A DNA stretch of 64,000 nt from Pelargonium tetragonum. Lineage: Eukaryota; Streptophyta; Magnoliopsida; Geraniales; Geraniaceae. The notes under the pieces are model-generated. The model had not been told where the DNA came from and ran no database searches. It saw nothing but the letters and a program-made list of their open reading frames with translations. Numbering within the stretch: the first letter of the stretch is position 1; every line of letters begins with the position of its first letter. The stretch lies in NCBI GenBank assembly GCA_036897445.1, contig JAYMTL010000008.1, forward strand, positions 203,390 to 267,389, given 5' to 3'. The translations under genes were made by a program, and so were the position numbers. This document shows, piece by piece, positions 49,507 through 60,788 of this stretch.

Positions 49507-50829
49507 CTAATGTATCTCGCTTAATCTGTACTCGTAACTACTACTAAACTTGCGTAAGATTTAATCTAAAAAAACAAGTATTAAGTTTTTATTTCATTCA
49601 CAGAAAATTCAAGGTATAGCCTTGCGAGTCATTTTAGGTTTATAACTTAAATCTAATAGTGGCCCATATAACCTTAGTTTTTTAGAGCGGGGACTTTTCA
49701 TAAGTTTAGTTGCATGAGAACCCTATAAGAAGAATTAAGAAAAAAAATCTCAGTAAATTCTCAGAAAAGAGCAACTAAATTCACATAAACCTTAAACTTA
49801 GATACTAAAGTAATAACACTTTTAGTGTGATCCCAGATTAAACTGAATTTCTAGAAAGTAATGTATAACATATAGATAATCCTGCTAAAGTTTTAGCCTA
49901 TTCACAATCTACTATCTTCTGCATTGTTACATTTCATAGCTTTACACTCATTCTTTGGGTAAAAGGCGTCTAAGATTCGGGTACAGTCTTAGACACATGC
50001 TCAAGTTATCCTAATATCTTAGTACTTTTATTTCAACAAGGGGTCCCAGACAAGGGTTCAGAATATTTGGTCACCTATAAAAATTTCCAAGCGAGCCGAG
50101 TTTAGTACTAAAGTTGTAAATTAGAAAGAAAGATAGTTACTTATTGTGCAAGGGGGACCCACTCTACTCCCAGTAGTTGTTAAAACCCTAGAGTACCTCT
50201 TACTTATTAAGATACCGACGGTCTAGTTAGACTTCTAATTAAGACCTCGATTTTAAAGCACAAAAAAGGATTTCATTATTACAATCCTTTTTCTTTTTAA
50301 GGTTTATTCCTCCAGTATCTAAGGAGTGTGCTTCTGACATTTATTATAAAACCTTCTTGGTGTCTGCCCCGACTTCTCAATTAACTACTACAAAATTAGG
50401 GACTGAACTGGATAATCAAGACCAGACTTTCGTAAATCCCAAGAATCCTGGAATGGGACAACTACTATTTACATTTTACATTACGGATTTCTTGCCGGAA
50501 TACATTTATAAAAATAGAAAAGTTGTACCTTAGAGAGAGTTTATATAAAAATGTTATAGATTGAGGAATCCCGTTTAGTTTATTAGTTGCGAGCCTAGGT
50601 TTTATTGCTTTTAAAAGAAACCTTCTAGATTTGTATTACTAACTTGAAGACACATACTTTTTCAAAACTAAATTAAATAGCAGGGGAAGGTAGAAGTCAA
50701 GCAAAGATTTATAAATCTTAGAGGGATCTCCAAAAAATTCTTGATTGTCCTATAGTGTTTAACCCCGACAACAATACACAGGCACTTAGATCTGGAATCA
50801 AAGTCTTTCGCATGTAATTAGACTCAATA

Positions 50830-50960
50830 AGGACTCCCCAGTCTGCCTGCTGCACCCTTTAGGTAGGCTCCTATTGTAGCTAGTGGAGCTTCTGTGATAA
50901 CTCTTATATGAATAAAAGCTGGCAATGTATACTCTTATTCTATGTAAGACTAACTAAGTA
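50830..50960 (-). repeat. Possible dispersed island family member H
   Basis: The minus strand contains AGAAGCTCCACTAGCTACAA, similar to TAGGAGTAGTACAGCTTAAG of member C and the CAGCTACAA block of member A. This is a weak, texture-level match. Confidence 0.18.
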
Positions 50961-51564
50961 TACTGGGGATGTATTCTATAAAATAAAAACTCCTTTATGC
51001 ACAAGTCACCCTAAAATAAGGAATAAAAGTAAGTGCGCCTTGAACCCCCGGTAGCAAGCAGAATCAAGTAATTCTATATAAGGATAAGAGTATAAACGAA
51101 GCAAAAATGCCAATCCTTGGTAAGGGCCTTAGGTTTTTCTTTATATTTTAAACAACTACTTAATAAGTGGGATCATAGGATGTGGGGTATCTCAGTTTAC
51201 TTTTATCGTAAAGAAGAATTCTTGTAGACTATATGATAAGTTCAGAAAGGTTATATGGAATTCCTATCTTCCTTATTGCTTAGGAAAAATATGATACAAA
51301 GCAGCATCCCATAAATTAGTATACCCCAACCAAGGAATTTGGTCTTTTTTCCAGTTTTTATTATTAAGATAAGAGAATACCTCAAAAAAGGAATTGGCAT
51401 GTCATCTGAGCACGGTAAGGTTTGGTGAAGCAAAATCTATAAATATATATATAGATTTGATTTTTGATTCGGTGGTTAGATCAAACGGATCATTATACTT
51501 AAAAGCCTTTGAACCTTGGATAGGGGTAGTGAAGGAACTTACTAGATTCTAAATATTCTAAATG

Positions 51565-51600
51565 TATAACCCCAAAAAGATTCAATTTTTTGGGGTTATA
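51565..51600. terminator. Perfect 14-bp stem-loop, terminator-like
   Basis: TATAACCCCAAAAA (51565-51578) and TTTTTGGGGTTATA (51587-51600) are exact complements around an 8-base loop. This is the longest perfect stem-loop that I found. The CCCC/GGGG core and A/T ends are reminiscent of a bidirectional terminator or processing hairpin, but there is no gene on either side to terminate, so the functional label is an inference. Confidence 0.4.
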
Positions 51601-53427
51601 GTAGTAGCTGCTATGTATACTTAATCTATTTCAGCTAAACCTGACAAGGATTATTTGCGTTTGCCTTACGTACAGAAGAAAGGGGAGAATCTCAAAAATC
51701 TTTCGGTATTCGAGTTTTCAGTCTGTAACCTTTTGCATTTACCTTACAGATTATACTGTATCCAGAGATCCCATGTAGCGGGTTATGCGAACACTTTTGG
51801 TAGGGGTGACAGCTATTATGGAGAAGCAAACACCCTTTCTTCTATCTGTACAAACATAACGACAATCTAGTATGATCAGTGAGTTTTACTAAAAATAAAT
51901 AGAAACTTGTCCTTGTAGAAGAAGTTTCTATTCAACTTAGATTTTTATATACTAATGTGTACGAGTATCCTGCGAAATTATATATTCGTAAGCACGCTCA
52001 CTAAAGTATAAGCGAATGCTGGCGTAACCAAGGTTATAGAAGTCGTTTTTGCATAGAATTCGACCCTTATATATAGGTGTCAAAACCTGAGCGCTGCAAA
52101 CTTTATATAGTGGTATTTAATCGTAAAAGTATATATACTAAAAAACTGGTGTTTCCTTGTGTGCCCAGTAAAAATCTATTTATGAAATCCATTAATATTT
52201 GCAAAGCAATAACCTTGACTTTTTGTGCTGCTTGAGTAGGATAATATTAACTAGGCTTAAAAGTACAAAAAGCCCTACCTACTGAGGACACAAAGTAAAA
52301 AATAAGAGATCCGTGGAGAAACAAAGTCAAGCACTAGTTATATTATAAGCAGTTTACCTCCCCGTCCTTAATATTTCTAAATACTAAAGGTAACTTAAAC
52401 TAAAAGCCTAATAAACAAGGCAGATTAAGTGGTGTTCATTGAAAAACTTACCTATAAGTAACTACCGCTTATGCTAGAAATCAAAGTCTTGAGGTTAACA
52501 AAACTCCCTTTCATAGTCTTCCTTTCTTTTGGTCACCTAATCTAGTGTAGGTGCCCTTTTTCAGGGGTATTTGGAGATAATGGCTTTTTGTATCTTATAA
52601 CTCACTTAAGTTATACTCTTGTGTTGAGCTACTAACCGGATTTTAATCAAAAAATTTTCATTATTAAGATTCTTAAAAAGTGTTTTCAAGAGTTAAAATT
52701 TCGTATAATCCAGGTATAATATCTCCTCTCGATTAGTAGCACCGCAGAAAGAAACGTTATTAAGGCGCAGATAAAGCACATAGAATCGGTTTATTAAACT
52801 TGAATAGAAGGAGCCTCCCCTTGTTCTTATATAGTTCAGTTATTCTATTATAGCAGAGGTAGTAATAAGAGTTCTAAGGATAATACCTCTTGTTTCTGCT
52901 GTAAGGTCCAAGGTATAAATGCGCTAGAGTCTTTTGCTGGAGCCTTTATTCACTGAATTAGGGAATTTGTAATGAAAGTTTTATACTTTAGGTAATTTAG
53001 GATTACTCCGTTTTCCTTTTTTCTTCTCTATGTAGCTTATTTGAGAGTAGCTTTTGCATGTCATATAATTAAAAAGGAATTCTCATGTTCAAGTCAAGTA
53101 GGGATGATTATCTTTAAAACAGGCTATTCTTATGAAATCTTGTGGTTTCAAATTTGACAGAAACACCCTTCAATTACATACCCGAGAATAAACTACTGTT
53201 TCTTGAAAATATGCGGATACCCAGTTGCTATCCTCCTAGATTTTTATACTGGGATAAGAAAACACGACTATAAATATATTATAAAGCTTTTCGTACACTT
53301 TGATAATACCAGAGTATAAATAAACAAGATACAAGGCGCCCAATTTTTAAGTACGAGAGATCCTACCAGAAACCTCGGTATTATTAACCAAACACCACAC
53401 CTACGTTGTTCTCCATTGATAAACCCG

Positions 53428-53500
53428 AAGATGCCGGGATTTGAACCGCTGAATTAAAGGCAGTTGCATGATTGAACAGATGAGAGTTGTGGAACAGGTT
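53428..53500 (-). other. tRNA-like fragment, minus strand
   Basis: The minus strand ends in GGTTCAAATCCCGGCATCTT, which has the form of a tRNA 3' end (T-loop, stem, acceptor strand). The stem (GCGG against CCCG) is mismatched and the matching 5' acceptor strand was not found. Confidence 0.15.
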
Positions 53501-54084
53501 TGTAGTCTTTGCAAAAATTCTTAAAGATTTATTCTCTTTAAGTGATTCCGTCTAATTTAAAACCCTTATCCTTGAAAATGCTTAGGCGGGTGCTCTAGGT
53601 ACAAGCATTAGATCAGCTAACTTTCCGCCGTGATCGAACGCAAATATTAAAGAGAGAAATTAGTAAGTGTTTCATAAATAAATAGCAGTGGACTATCAAC
53701 TTTTTTTAGCAAGTCTTTTCCACATTATATAATTAAAAATACACAACGAGCAAAAGGTTTTAGTCCAACTGCTTAATAGAAGTGGGTTTCCATGTAACTC
53801 GCTTGATACAGAAAGAGTGCTTGTTTATAATGAATCCCCCTTTTTAGTTTAGGTAGTGGATACTATTAGAACTCTCTGCAAAGCCCTTTTCTACGACGAA
53901 GTACTTCTTCTTTGCGGGCCACTCGATCCTCTTAGGAGTTCAACGGGTATCTTACGTTTTTTATAAGAAAATCTTCCGATGTCTATATTTTTAGTATAGT
54001 ACAGGAGTTTTGACAAATATACCTTATACCCCACATTAACTTAAACCAAAAGAAAAGAGTTCAGTCATCATGCAAATCCTAAAC

Positions 54085-54107
54085 CAAGGGTTCAAGCTCG
54101 TGAGTCC
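54085..54107 (+). repeat. Dispersed repeat GGGTTCAA-GCTCGTGAGT, copy 2
   Basis: The second copy of the repeat at 46935-46959, shorter by two single bases. Outside the 23-25 bp block the flanks do not align convincingly. Confidence 0.45.
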
Positions 54108-54919
54108 TCTATCAAAGTGCAATATTTGATTTGGTTGTAGAAGAACCCCTATATTTTTAAGTTAGGAAAGTGCATATAATGTATAAAAAAGTTATATCAT
54201 TGTAAAGTAGTTTACCCTTTTCTAAAGTCTAACAATAACCAAAAAAATTGGTGTCTCTCAGTGGTTAATATCAGTTAATATAGGAGATTTAAAGAAAAGT
54301 TTCGTACCTCTGGCATGTCCTTAATTTGGAAGTAGTGCCAAAAAGTCTTTATATAATGAAATTCTTTCCTTTCTAGTCTAGAAGTTCTTTATCATATATA
54401 CCTAGTTACTCTGAAGACTAAACATAGAGTAAAAACCAGTCCTAAAAAGAATTGTATAAAAGCAAATGCAAAATTTAGAATACAAAGCTAAAGTCTAATT
54501 TTTCCACAAGGGTTCGGATTAGATAATTAATAAAGCATGCCCCTAAACTGTCTTATTAAACTGGGAGGACCTATAGTGGATATTATGAATAGCAAAGTTT
54601 AGGACAGAAGATTCCATGAACGCACGACCCTTTGCTCTTTCTTTATTTGATCTTTAGTTAATTTATTTCCGAGTTAACCCTATAGACAAGGCATACCCCT
54701 ACTACAACTACAAGAGTTTTGAATTATAGATTATAAAGAATATCGCTACTACAAAAAGAGACCCAACTTATTAAACCAGTTTTCTATAAAGGGAAAGTCA
54801 AAGGTAATAAAAAGAATAAAAAAGGAAACTGAGCAAGTCTAATTAAGAGTTAGGGGTACAAAACAGTGAAATATTAGAATCACTTAGAGAAAGAAGTAAA
54901 CTACCTGTTACTAAAAGGA

Positions 54920-54965
54920 GAAGCAAGCGATTAAGAGTGCTATCGTACATAAGAGGAAAGTTCTT
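54920..54965 (+). repeat. Repeat containing GTGCTATCGTACA, copy 2
   Basis: GTGCTATCGTACA at 54937-54949 matches 20901-20913 exactly. With the surrounding TTAAGA and CATAAGAGGAAAG it also aligns with member C (TTAAGAAGAGTTAGGCACATAA), linking the two sets of repeats. Confidence 0.5.
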
Positions 54966-55533
54966 CTTTTATTCGCGTACTTTTTGAAGTTAAAACATTG
55001 AGCTTCAGACCTTAAAAGTATGAGTTCAAGTCCGTGTCCTGTTATCAGTTAAATTCCTTTAAGCTTTTTGTATACAAGAAATGGAGAAGAAACTTATCTA
55101 TCTCCCTGAAATCCCTTCCCTCTTTTCTAAACCTGTTAGCCGTAATTCACCAGGCATTTTCTTTATTACGTTAAGTAAGGAGATCCTATTAACTATTAAC
55201 AAAGTCAAAAGAAGAATTCAATGCATTTCGCTTGACAAGGATTCCTTTTTCTTGCCCTTGCTTATCGGATTTTGGTAAATGGCTTTCGTCTAGCCGTCCT
55301 TTTTTCTAATTTCATGACTGCTCTTGATAAGAAATGGAATTAAGAGTCTAAAGGGATTTTTTAACTTACTAATACTCTCTTAAACCCGAAAGCTGGGAAA
55401 GCAGATAAATAAACAGAGCGCTATATTGGTATTGGATTTCGAGGAAGAGAAATCGGAACTTTTTACTGAAATTCTTATACTCTTAGGCTTGCCTTTGTAA
55501 AGGTGGTTTCCTTTTGACTTGCTACTGGCTTAC

Positions 55534-55548
55534 TTAATTACATTACCT
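55534..55548 (-). repeat. 15-bp core repeat AGGTAATGTAATTAA, copy 5
   Basis: The plus strand reads TTAATTACATTACCT. It lies about 0.76 kb outside the inverted pair at 56.3-56.6 kb, in the same orientation as that pair's left arm. Confidence 0.65.
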
Positions 55549-56194
55549 TGTTCAGTCAAAACTTGTAATTAGAGAAATGAAAAGCAACCCACGGACTTTC
55601 CTGCTCCTTTTATTCATACTCTTAACTTGCTTTCACAAGACTCTTCATAGCTAGACCTCTCTTCAGAAAGAGAACCCCTTAGAAATACTTAAAGCCTTCC
55701 TTAATTTCTTATTAGAGCCCCACTTTTTAGTAGTTAGTTAAACTTGTAATATCAAATTCCTAGCGAAAGACTCGAAACCTTTCCTTTGAAAGCTTCTTTA
55801 CCTACTAGAAACTAGAGCTGTTGGTTCTAATGGACTAGGGAAGCTCCTTTGGCATTCATTTCCTTTAGGATTTTTAGGGGAAAACTCCCAAGTTCTAGCT
55901 TGCCTTTTAAAGAGAGTAACTACACGAACAAAAAGACAAGGATCCATAGGTTCAAATACCACCTTTTAAGAGGGAAACTCCTTCTGCTTGCTCTTGAAAG
56001 TTTTGTACTTTTTATATAAATTTTAGCTCATTTTTCGGTAAATGAAATCGCTTAGCTTATATAATTATAATAATATGTCATGTCAAAAAAGAGAGAAAAA
56101 AGCTTTTGTCTTTGTAAGGGGAATTGGGACTTAGGAAGGGAAGGGGAGAAGCGAGTAGAAATGGCTAGTAGAGTTGACTAGTTGAGAAAGTCTT

Positions 56195-56208
56195 CTATAC
56201 TATAGTAG
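56195..56208 (+). repeat. Dispersed repeat CTATACTATAGTAG, copy 1
   Basis: This exact 14-mer recurs at 61865-61878, preceded by TTC or TCC in both. A related CTATACCTATAGTAG is near 48,540. The core ACTATAGT is itself palindromic. Confidence 0.5.
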
Positions 56209-56294
56209 AATGTATAATAGATTTAGTCGAGAGTCTAAGTATGTCACGTCACTATTAGTTTAGTTTAGGTAGTAGTAATAGAAAGATATAGACA

Positions 56295-56607
56295 GTATAG
56301 ATAGGTTATTTAATTGCATTACCTCTTGCTCGTTATTGCTATAGGTAATTCTAGATAGTACACCCATACGCGATAACCACACCAATTCTTATGCCTACTA
56401 TTTAATACCTATATCAACTTTCCTATTAGCTAGACCCGCTTTCTTTTCTTAAGGGCTATCCCTTTTAGAAATGCTTTTACGAGATCCAAAAGAGCATACC
56501 GGTCAGGCAGCAAAGACTCTTACACAGTACTATTAATTAAGGTTTCTATACCCATTAGCGATAAATACAAAAAGGAAGAGGTAATGCAATTAAACAACTA
56601 TCTATAC
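56295..56607. mobile_element. Foldback or MITE-like element, ~50-bp inverted repeats
   Basis: The left arm (56295-56345) and the right arm (56551-56607) are inverted copies. Both begin at the outer end with GTATAGATAG, then TTRTTTAATTGCATTACCTCTT, and continue inward with a related but indel-bearing stretch ending in ATTGCTA or ATCGCTA. The arms enclose about 205 bp with no recognisable gene. The right arm is also similar over about 55 bp to 18783-18838. Size, terminal inverted repeats and dispersed relatives fit a MITE or foldback element. I see no unambiguous target-site duplication and no transposase in the window, so autonomous partner and mechanism are unknown. Confidence 0.5.
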
Positions 56608-59462
56608 CTTACCTTAATACGTTAAGGGATTTAAGTAAGAACTCCTAAAATAACAAATAGGACTCAAGTTTCTCCTTCTTAGTTGTAAAACAGATGGAGT
56701 CCCCATTCTCTACCCTGTTTCAAGGCTTTTCTATTTTCTGGGAGCTCTCGGCTATGGGTTATCGTTATTAGAGGCAAGGGTTTTCCTATGATATGGGTTG
56801 CCCCGTATTAAGCCTATTCTTAGTCTCAACTCTATTAGTTAGTCATACAAGCACGAGTTTTTTCAAATTTTGAGACCGAAATTTGAATTTAGGAGCTGTA
56901 TGGAATAAGGGGCTTTTAACAAATTTAGGGGAAGGCCAAAGGTTGGGTAAGAATAAGACATATAAAATGAACAGAAAAGGAGTATAATGTACCAAGACTT
57001 ATACTAGACTTCCTAACTCGTGCTTTTAAGCGACTCTAGAGAATTTGGATTTTTTTGGTTTCTTACTCTTTATCCCTAGCCTTTAAAATTTTTCATCTAC
57101 AAAAAGTAAACTACACTCAATCCTGGTTAAGTACAAGCTTCTTTGGAGCTCAAAATAATAGTGAATTCCTACTTCCTTTTTATTAACTTTTTTCCATAAA
57201 GCAGTGCCTTTAAACAAGGAGTTTTTATATTATCTAGTAAGATACCGGAGTTCCCTTTTACTTTAGTACTGTACTGCGAGACTTTTGCTGGATTTCTAGC
57301 TTTGCCATGCAGAGTACTCGTAGTCTAACATCCTTCATTGTCAAGTTCTTCTCTTTTGAAGTAAGGAACTCACTACATATTCTATTTGATTACTTCCAGA
57401 AATCCCTTTTTTTTATAGTTTATAGTTCTTGTTGAGGCACAGGGAGACTAGGGCGCAGGTAACCCTTAGAGAATCCTAGAGTTAGTGCAATCTTTGAATA
57501 ACAAAAAGTATAATATGAAATTTGGGAAAAAACTAGTCTGAAAAAAGAGCCTATATCGGCCCTTTTAGTTGTTCTTTACTTGGATAAAGTAGATTGACTT
57601 TCTTTACAAAATATAATGTAACAAACTCAGTATATTACACAAGAATAAAAAGGACTTGGAATTGTAGCAAGGAAATCTGTCTCAAAGTGTCCTGAAACTA
57701 CCAAACTCCCTTAGTAGTAGTAATTCCAAAGATATCGGGGGTTCCTAATCTTGAAGAGTACGAAATTGACTATTAGGGGTTGTCGATGTAGGGAGAAGTT
57801 TAGTAAAAGAAATGCCGTGGGTTATAAAAAGCGCTTTAAAGTGAAATTTTATTTTAGAGTTATTGTATGCTTTAGGAAGTCGATAGATCCCTTTGTACTT
57901 CAGTAATGAAAAATTTTCGTATAATATAGCTTTAGCTGTTGTCTTCATACGGGCGCGCCCTCTAATCTTACTCTTTCTTATGTATTACCGTACTTCCAAT
58001 ATCAAATTGAAAACTTAAAGTGGATTTATATAAATAGTAAAGAAAATTTTACTGGAATATAAGGACTGACCTGAGTCGCCTATCGATTCTAAAAATTAGC
58101 TATAAAGTTCAATCCTTGTAGAAAAAAGCAATTGTACCCCGCATAGCCAAGAAGCTTTTTTTATACTTTGATTTGTGGATATAGGAGCCTATTAATAGGA
58201 GCATATTACTTTAATATAGGATTTTCTATCTAAGAATTCTGAAGCAGCAGCTACACTCAATGCCAATAAAGCGTATAGTATTAAAAAAAGCAAAGAAGAA
58301 AGGAAATAGAATCCTGTAAAACGAGATTACTCACTAAGACTTTATTTCTACTAAAAGGATAAAAAAATGACACCTTGTTACAGCTATAAAAATGGGAAGC
58401 TTTTACAACTAATAAATAGTTTTGCATGCTTGGTATATTCTCTAAAAGTTAAGAAATTCATAACATAATGAGATAGATAAGGAAACACCGTGTTTATCTA
58501 CAGTCATCTTGAATCTTGTAGGAGATTACGCAGCATATCGGAAGTAATAGGAGGCTCTTGCACATTTCTTTTTATCTTTTAACTTACTTATCAAATCTAA
58601 CTACGTGGAATCTTAGGAGTCATACACCAGGATAATACCTCTTGCTATACTCGTATATATAACCCCCTCTTTCTTTTTTATATAATAGGCCGACGAAAAG
58701 TTCCTTATCAAAAAGATGAGTCTATAGAAATTTTGTACAAACCCTAGTCGAATTTGTTAAATCTTAGATTCTAAAGTCTTTTTAGTTTTTGAATTAACCG
58801 GAATGCCTTGAGGAGATAAACTGAGAGAGTGAGTATCACTAATTTGAAATTCTGAGGGGGTCCTTGGTAGTGTTAGTCCAATAAAGTAAAGCAAAAAAAG
58901 GAGAAATTTGTTTAGCATAAATCCTTTAGAAGTACATAAAAGGACTTTTTGGATTCATTTTTAAGTTCAGTATCAATAAGATTTTACTAGCAGAACTCTT
59001 CCTTACACAGAAAAGCTTACCTTTATACCAAGGGATTCCACCTGGTTTTAAATAGGTCCTAGTTCTAATTTTTATAATTCGAGATTCTTTGTTACAATGT
59101 AAAGGTAATTAATAAGAGTGGGCTGTACTAGGATAAGGGACGCCTTTTATTTTCTATCGCGGATCTTTTGTGAAAGTTCCAAAAAGCTTTAATACATTTC
59201 TATGGCTGAAACCAGTTCTAGTTTTTAGCTCATTAGTAGCTGCCAAATAGGGATATTCACTTACGGAATCTACTTAATTTATTAAAACGTTTCTTAATAT
59301 TAAATTAACGTTAAGCGATTGCTTCTTTGGTATATCTTTTCGTAAAAAGTACTTGCTTTCGTCTTAATCTATTTATCTATTTTTTTAGAGGGTTCTCCTT
59401 GCGTATACAGTACAGTCCTAAGTAAGATTAGACTTCTCCTTGTCTTGTACAGTATAAGTAAG

Positions 59463-59478
59463 TAACTATATATAGTTA
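59463..59478. repeat. Perfect 16-bp palindrome TAACTATATATAGTTA
   Basis: Sixteen bases identical on both strands, all A/T but for one C/G pair. Cruciform-capable. Confidence 0.65.
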
Positions 59479-60723
59479 AGCCGAGAGAAGGGACATCCGC
59501 GAATTGTTTAAAACCGGGATTCTTTTGTTGATTCGAAGAAGGTCCATTTAGCTCGGTTATTTTTCTTCTACTAGAGTTTGTTTACTTTTTATAGCAAGTA
59601 GTGGGTTTATACCCATAGGGGATCCCACTTTTGGCTTGGTTAATTGGGCTTCTCGTTGTAGAGTAAGGTAAGATTATGTTCTCCGCATTAATAATAGATA
59701 TAAGGGGGAGAAGAACAAGTTACGAAAATTAATCGCCTAATATTTTATAGTTGTTTTTCTGGAGCAGATTTTAACTTCTCAGATTAGAAAGATACTGCAT
59801 GAAATAATAGCTACTTTTTATATCTACTTAGGTAGGGCATACTTTACCTTTTAGAGGGTTTTCTGAAAGCTTGACTTTTCCTATACACCCAAAAGCAAAT
59901 CGGCAGTTCCTAGTTAGTTCCATCTAACTATTTTAAAAGTTTCTAATGTACTATGCTTTTTAAGATAAGGAATTGTATAGATGCGGGTTGCAGAGATTTA
60001 TATTAAAATGGACTTGTGTTATGGTATAAGTGCGCCGACATACATAAGTCACAATTTATTGTATATAGATAAGTAGCTTTTTGGAGGATTCCCAGTAAAC
60101 AAGGGGGTAATGAGTCCCTTCGAAAGGGTGAATTGTATTTGTGAAATGAGGTAATGGGTCATGTTGAAAATTGGTTCCTTATTTTTCAAGTGCTTTTTAT
60201 TAAAGTATATTACTCCCTAATACGAAATGGACCTTCATATTCCATCCACAAATTACCCTTTGGGGACATTTCAGTTTGATATGAAGAAAGGCTAGCAATT
60301 CCTTCGACGGACGTTGCCCTAGTGCCTTTTTTTTATTGCTAAGAGGGATTAGAAGAGAGCTTTTGCGTCAAGGTAACAAAGGATCCTTGGGTTTTGTTCC
60401 AAGAAAATCTCTTTTTATTTTGCATTTAAAGTGGGTGTCGTTAACTTACTACTTACTAAAGGGCTTTTAGAACGATAACTTCCGCTATAGAATTAGAATA
60501 GTAGGCCTAAAAAAGGAAGTAAATCTCTAATGAAGCAATTGTAACTTGCAAAGAGGGCTCAAAAGAGTTCCCTAAAAAAAGAGGGGCGCTAAAGGATTAA
60601 GTTCTTAGATAAGGGGAATCCCGCTTTATCAGATAGGGTATTAAGAAAATGAGAGTCAGATTTATGCAGAATAAAATGATAATCGAAGTTCTAATCCTTT
60701 TGAATGCAGCTATCCTTAATTCA

Positions 60724-60788
60724 TAATTAATTACGTAACCTGCCCCTTGTAACCAGTTATAAAAATTGAGTTTGAGTAATGTAATTAT
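60724..60788. repeat. Divergent inverted pair related to the core repeat
   Basis: AATTAATTACGTAACCTG at the left and AGTAATGTAATTAT at the right are diverged versions of the TTAATTRCATTACCT / AGGTAATGYAATTAA pair, in the same inward-facing arrangement but only about 35 bp apart. Confidence 0.3.

Larger units (their letters stand above)
44181..50820. other. Gene-free AT-rich block
   Basis: No supported gene. Notable items are a GGGGGTCCCTT palindrome at 45316-45326, a 15-bp tandem at 45486-45515, a core repeat at 45763-45777, a double palindrome at 46323-46347, a dispersed 25-bp repeat at 46935-46959, a 14-bp AT palindrome at 48970-48983 and an isolated T-arm-like hairpin at 49490-49506. Confidence 0.5.
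50971..54900. other. Gene-free AT-rich block
   Basis: No supported gene. It contains the strong hairpin at 51565-51600, a tRNA-like minus-strand fragment at 53428-53500 and the second copy of the GGGTTCAA-GCTCGTGAGT repeat at 54085-54107. An AGTACGAGAG at 53350-53359 recalls the rRNA sarcin-ricin loop, but nothing around it supports an rRNA. Confidence 0.5.
55318..56886 (+). other. 522-codon frame without TGA (35 TAA/TAG)
   Basis: This frame lacks TGA from 55318 to the TGA at 56884-56886, but contains 35 TAA/TAG codons. The translation shows no recognisable domain. It runs straight through both arms of the inverted repeat at 56.3-56.6 kb, and another frame over 56.3-56.8 kb looks equally protein-like. 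It would be a gene only under a code in which TAA and TAG are sense codons; the TAA/TAG density equals that of the background, which argues for chance. Confidence 0.1.

Noticed and set aside
53350-53375. AGTACGAGAG, resembling the large-subunit rRNA sarcin-ricin loop
   Set aside because: The next bases depart from the conserved GGACC, and no peptidyl-transferase-centre sequence is nearby. A similar partial match near 36418 is no better.
56310-56593. piggyBac-type ends because of TTAA at the outer edge of the core repeats
   Set aside because: Similarity between arms continues outward past TTAA to GTATAGATAG, so TTAA is internal rather than a target-site duplication, and the arms lack the usual piggyBac terminal sequence.
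55318-56886. 522-codon frame as a genuine gene under a TAA/TAG-sense code
   Set aside because: It contains 35 TAA/TAG at background density, shows no domain, and runs through both arms of an inverted repeat. It is kept only as a low-confidence note.
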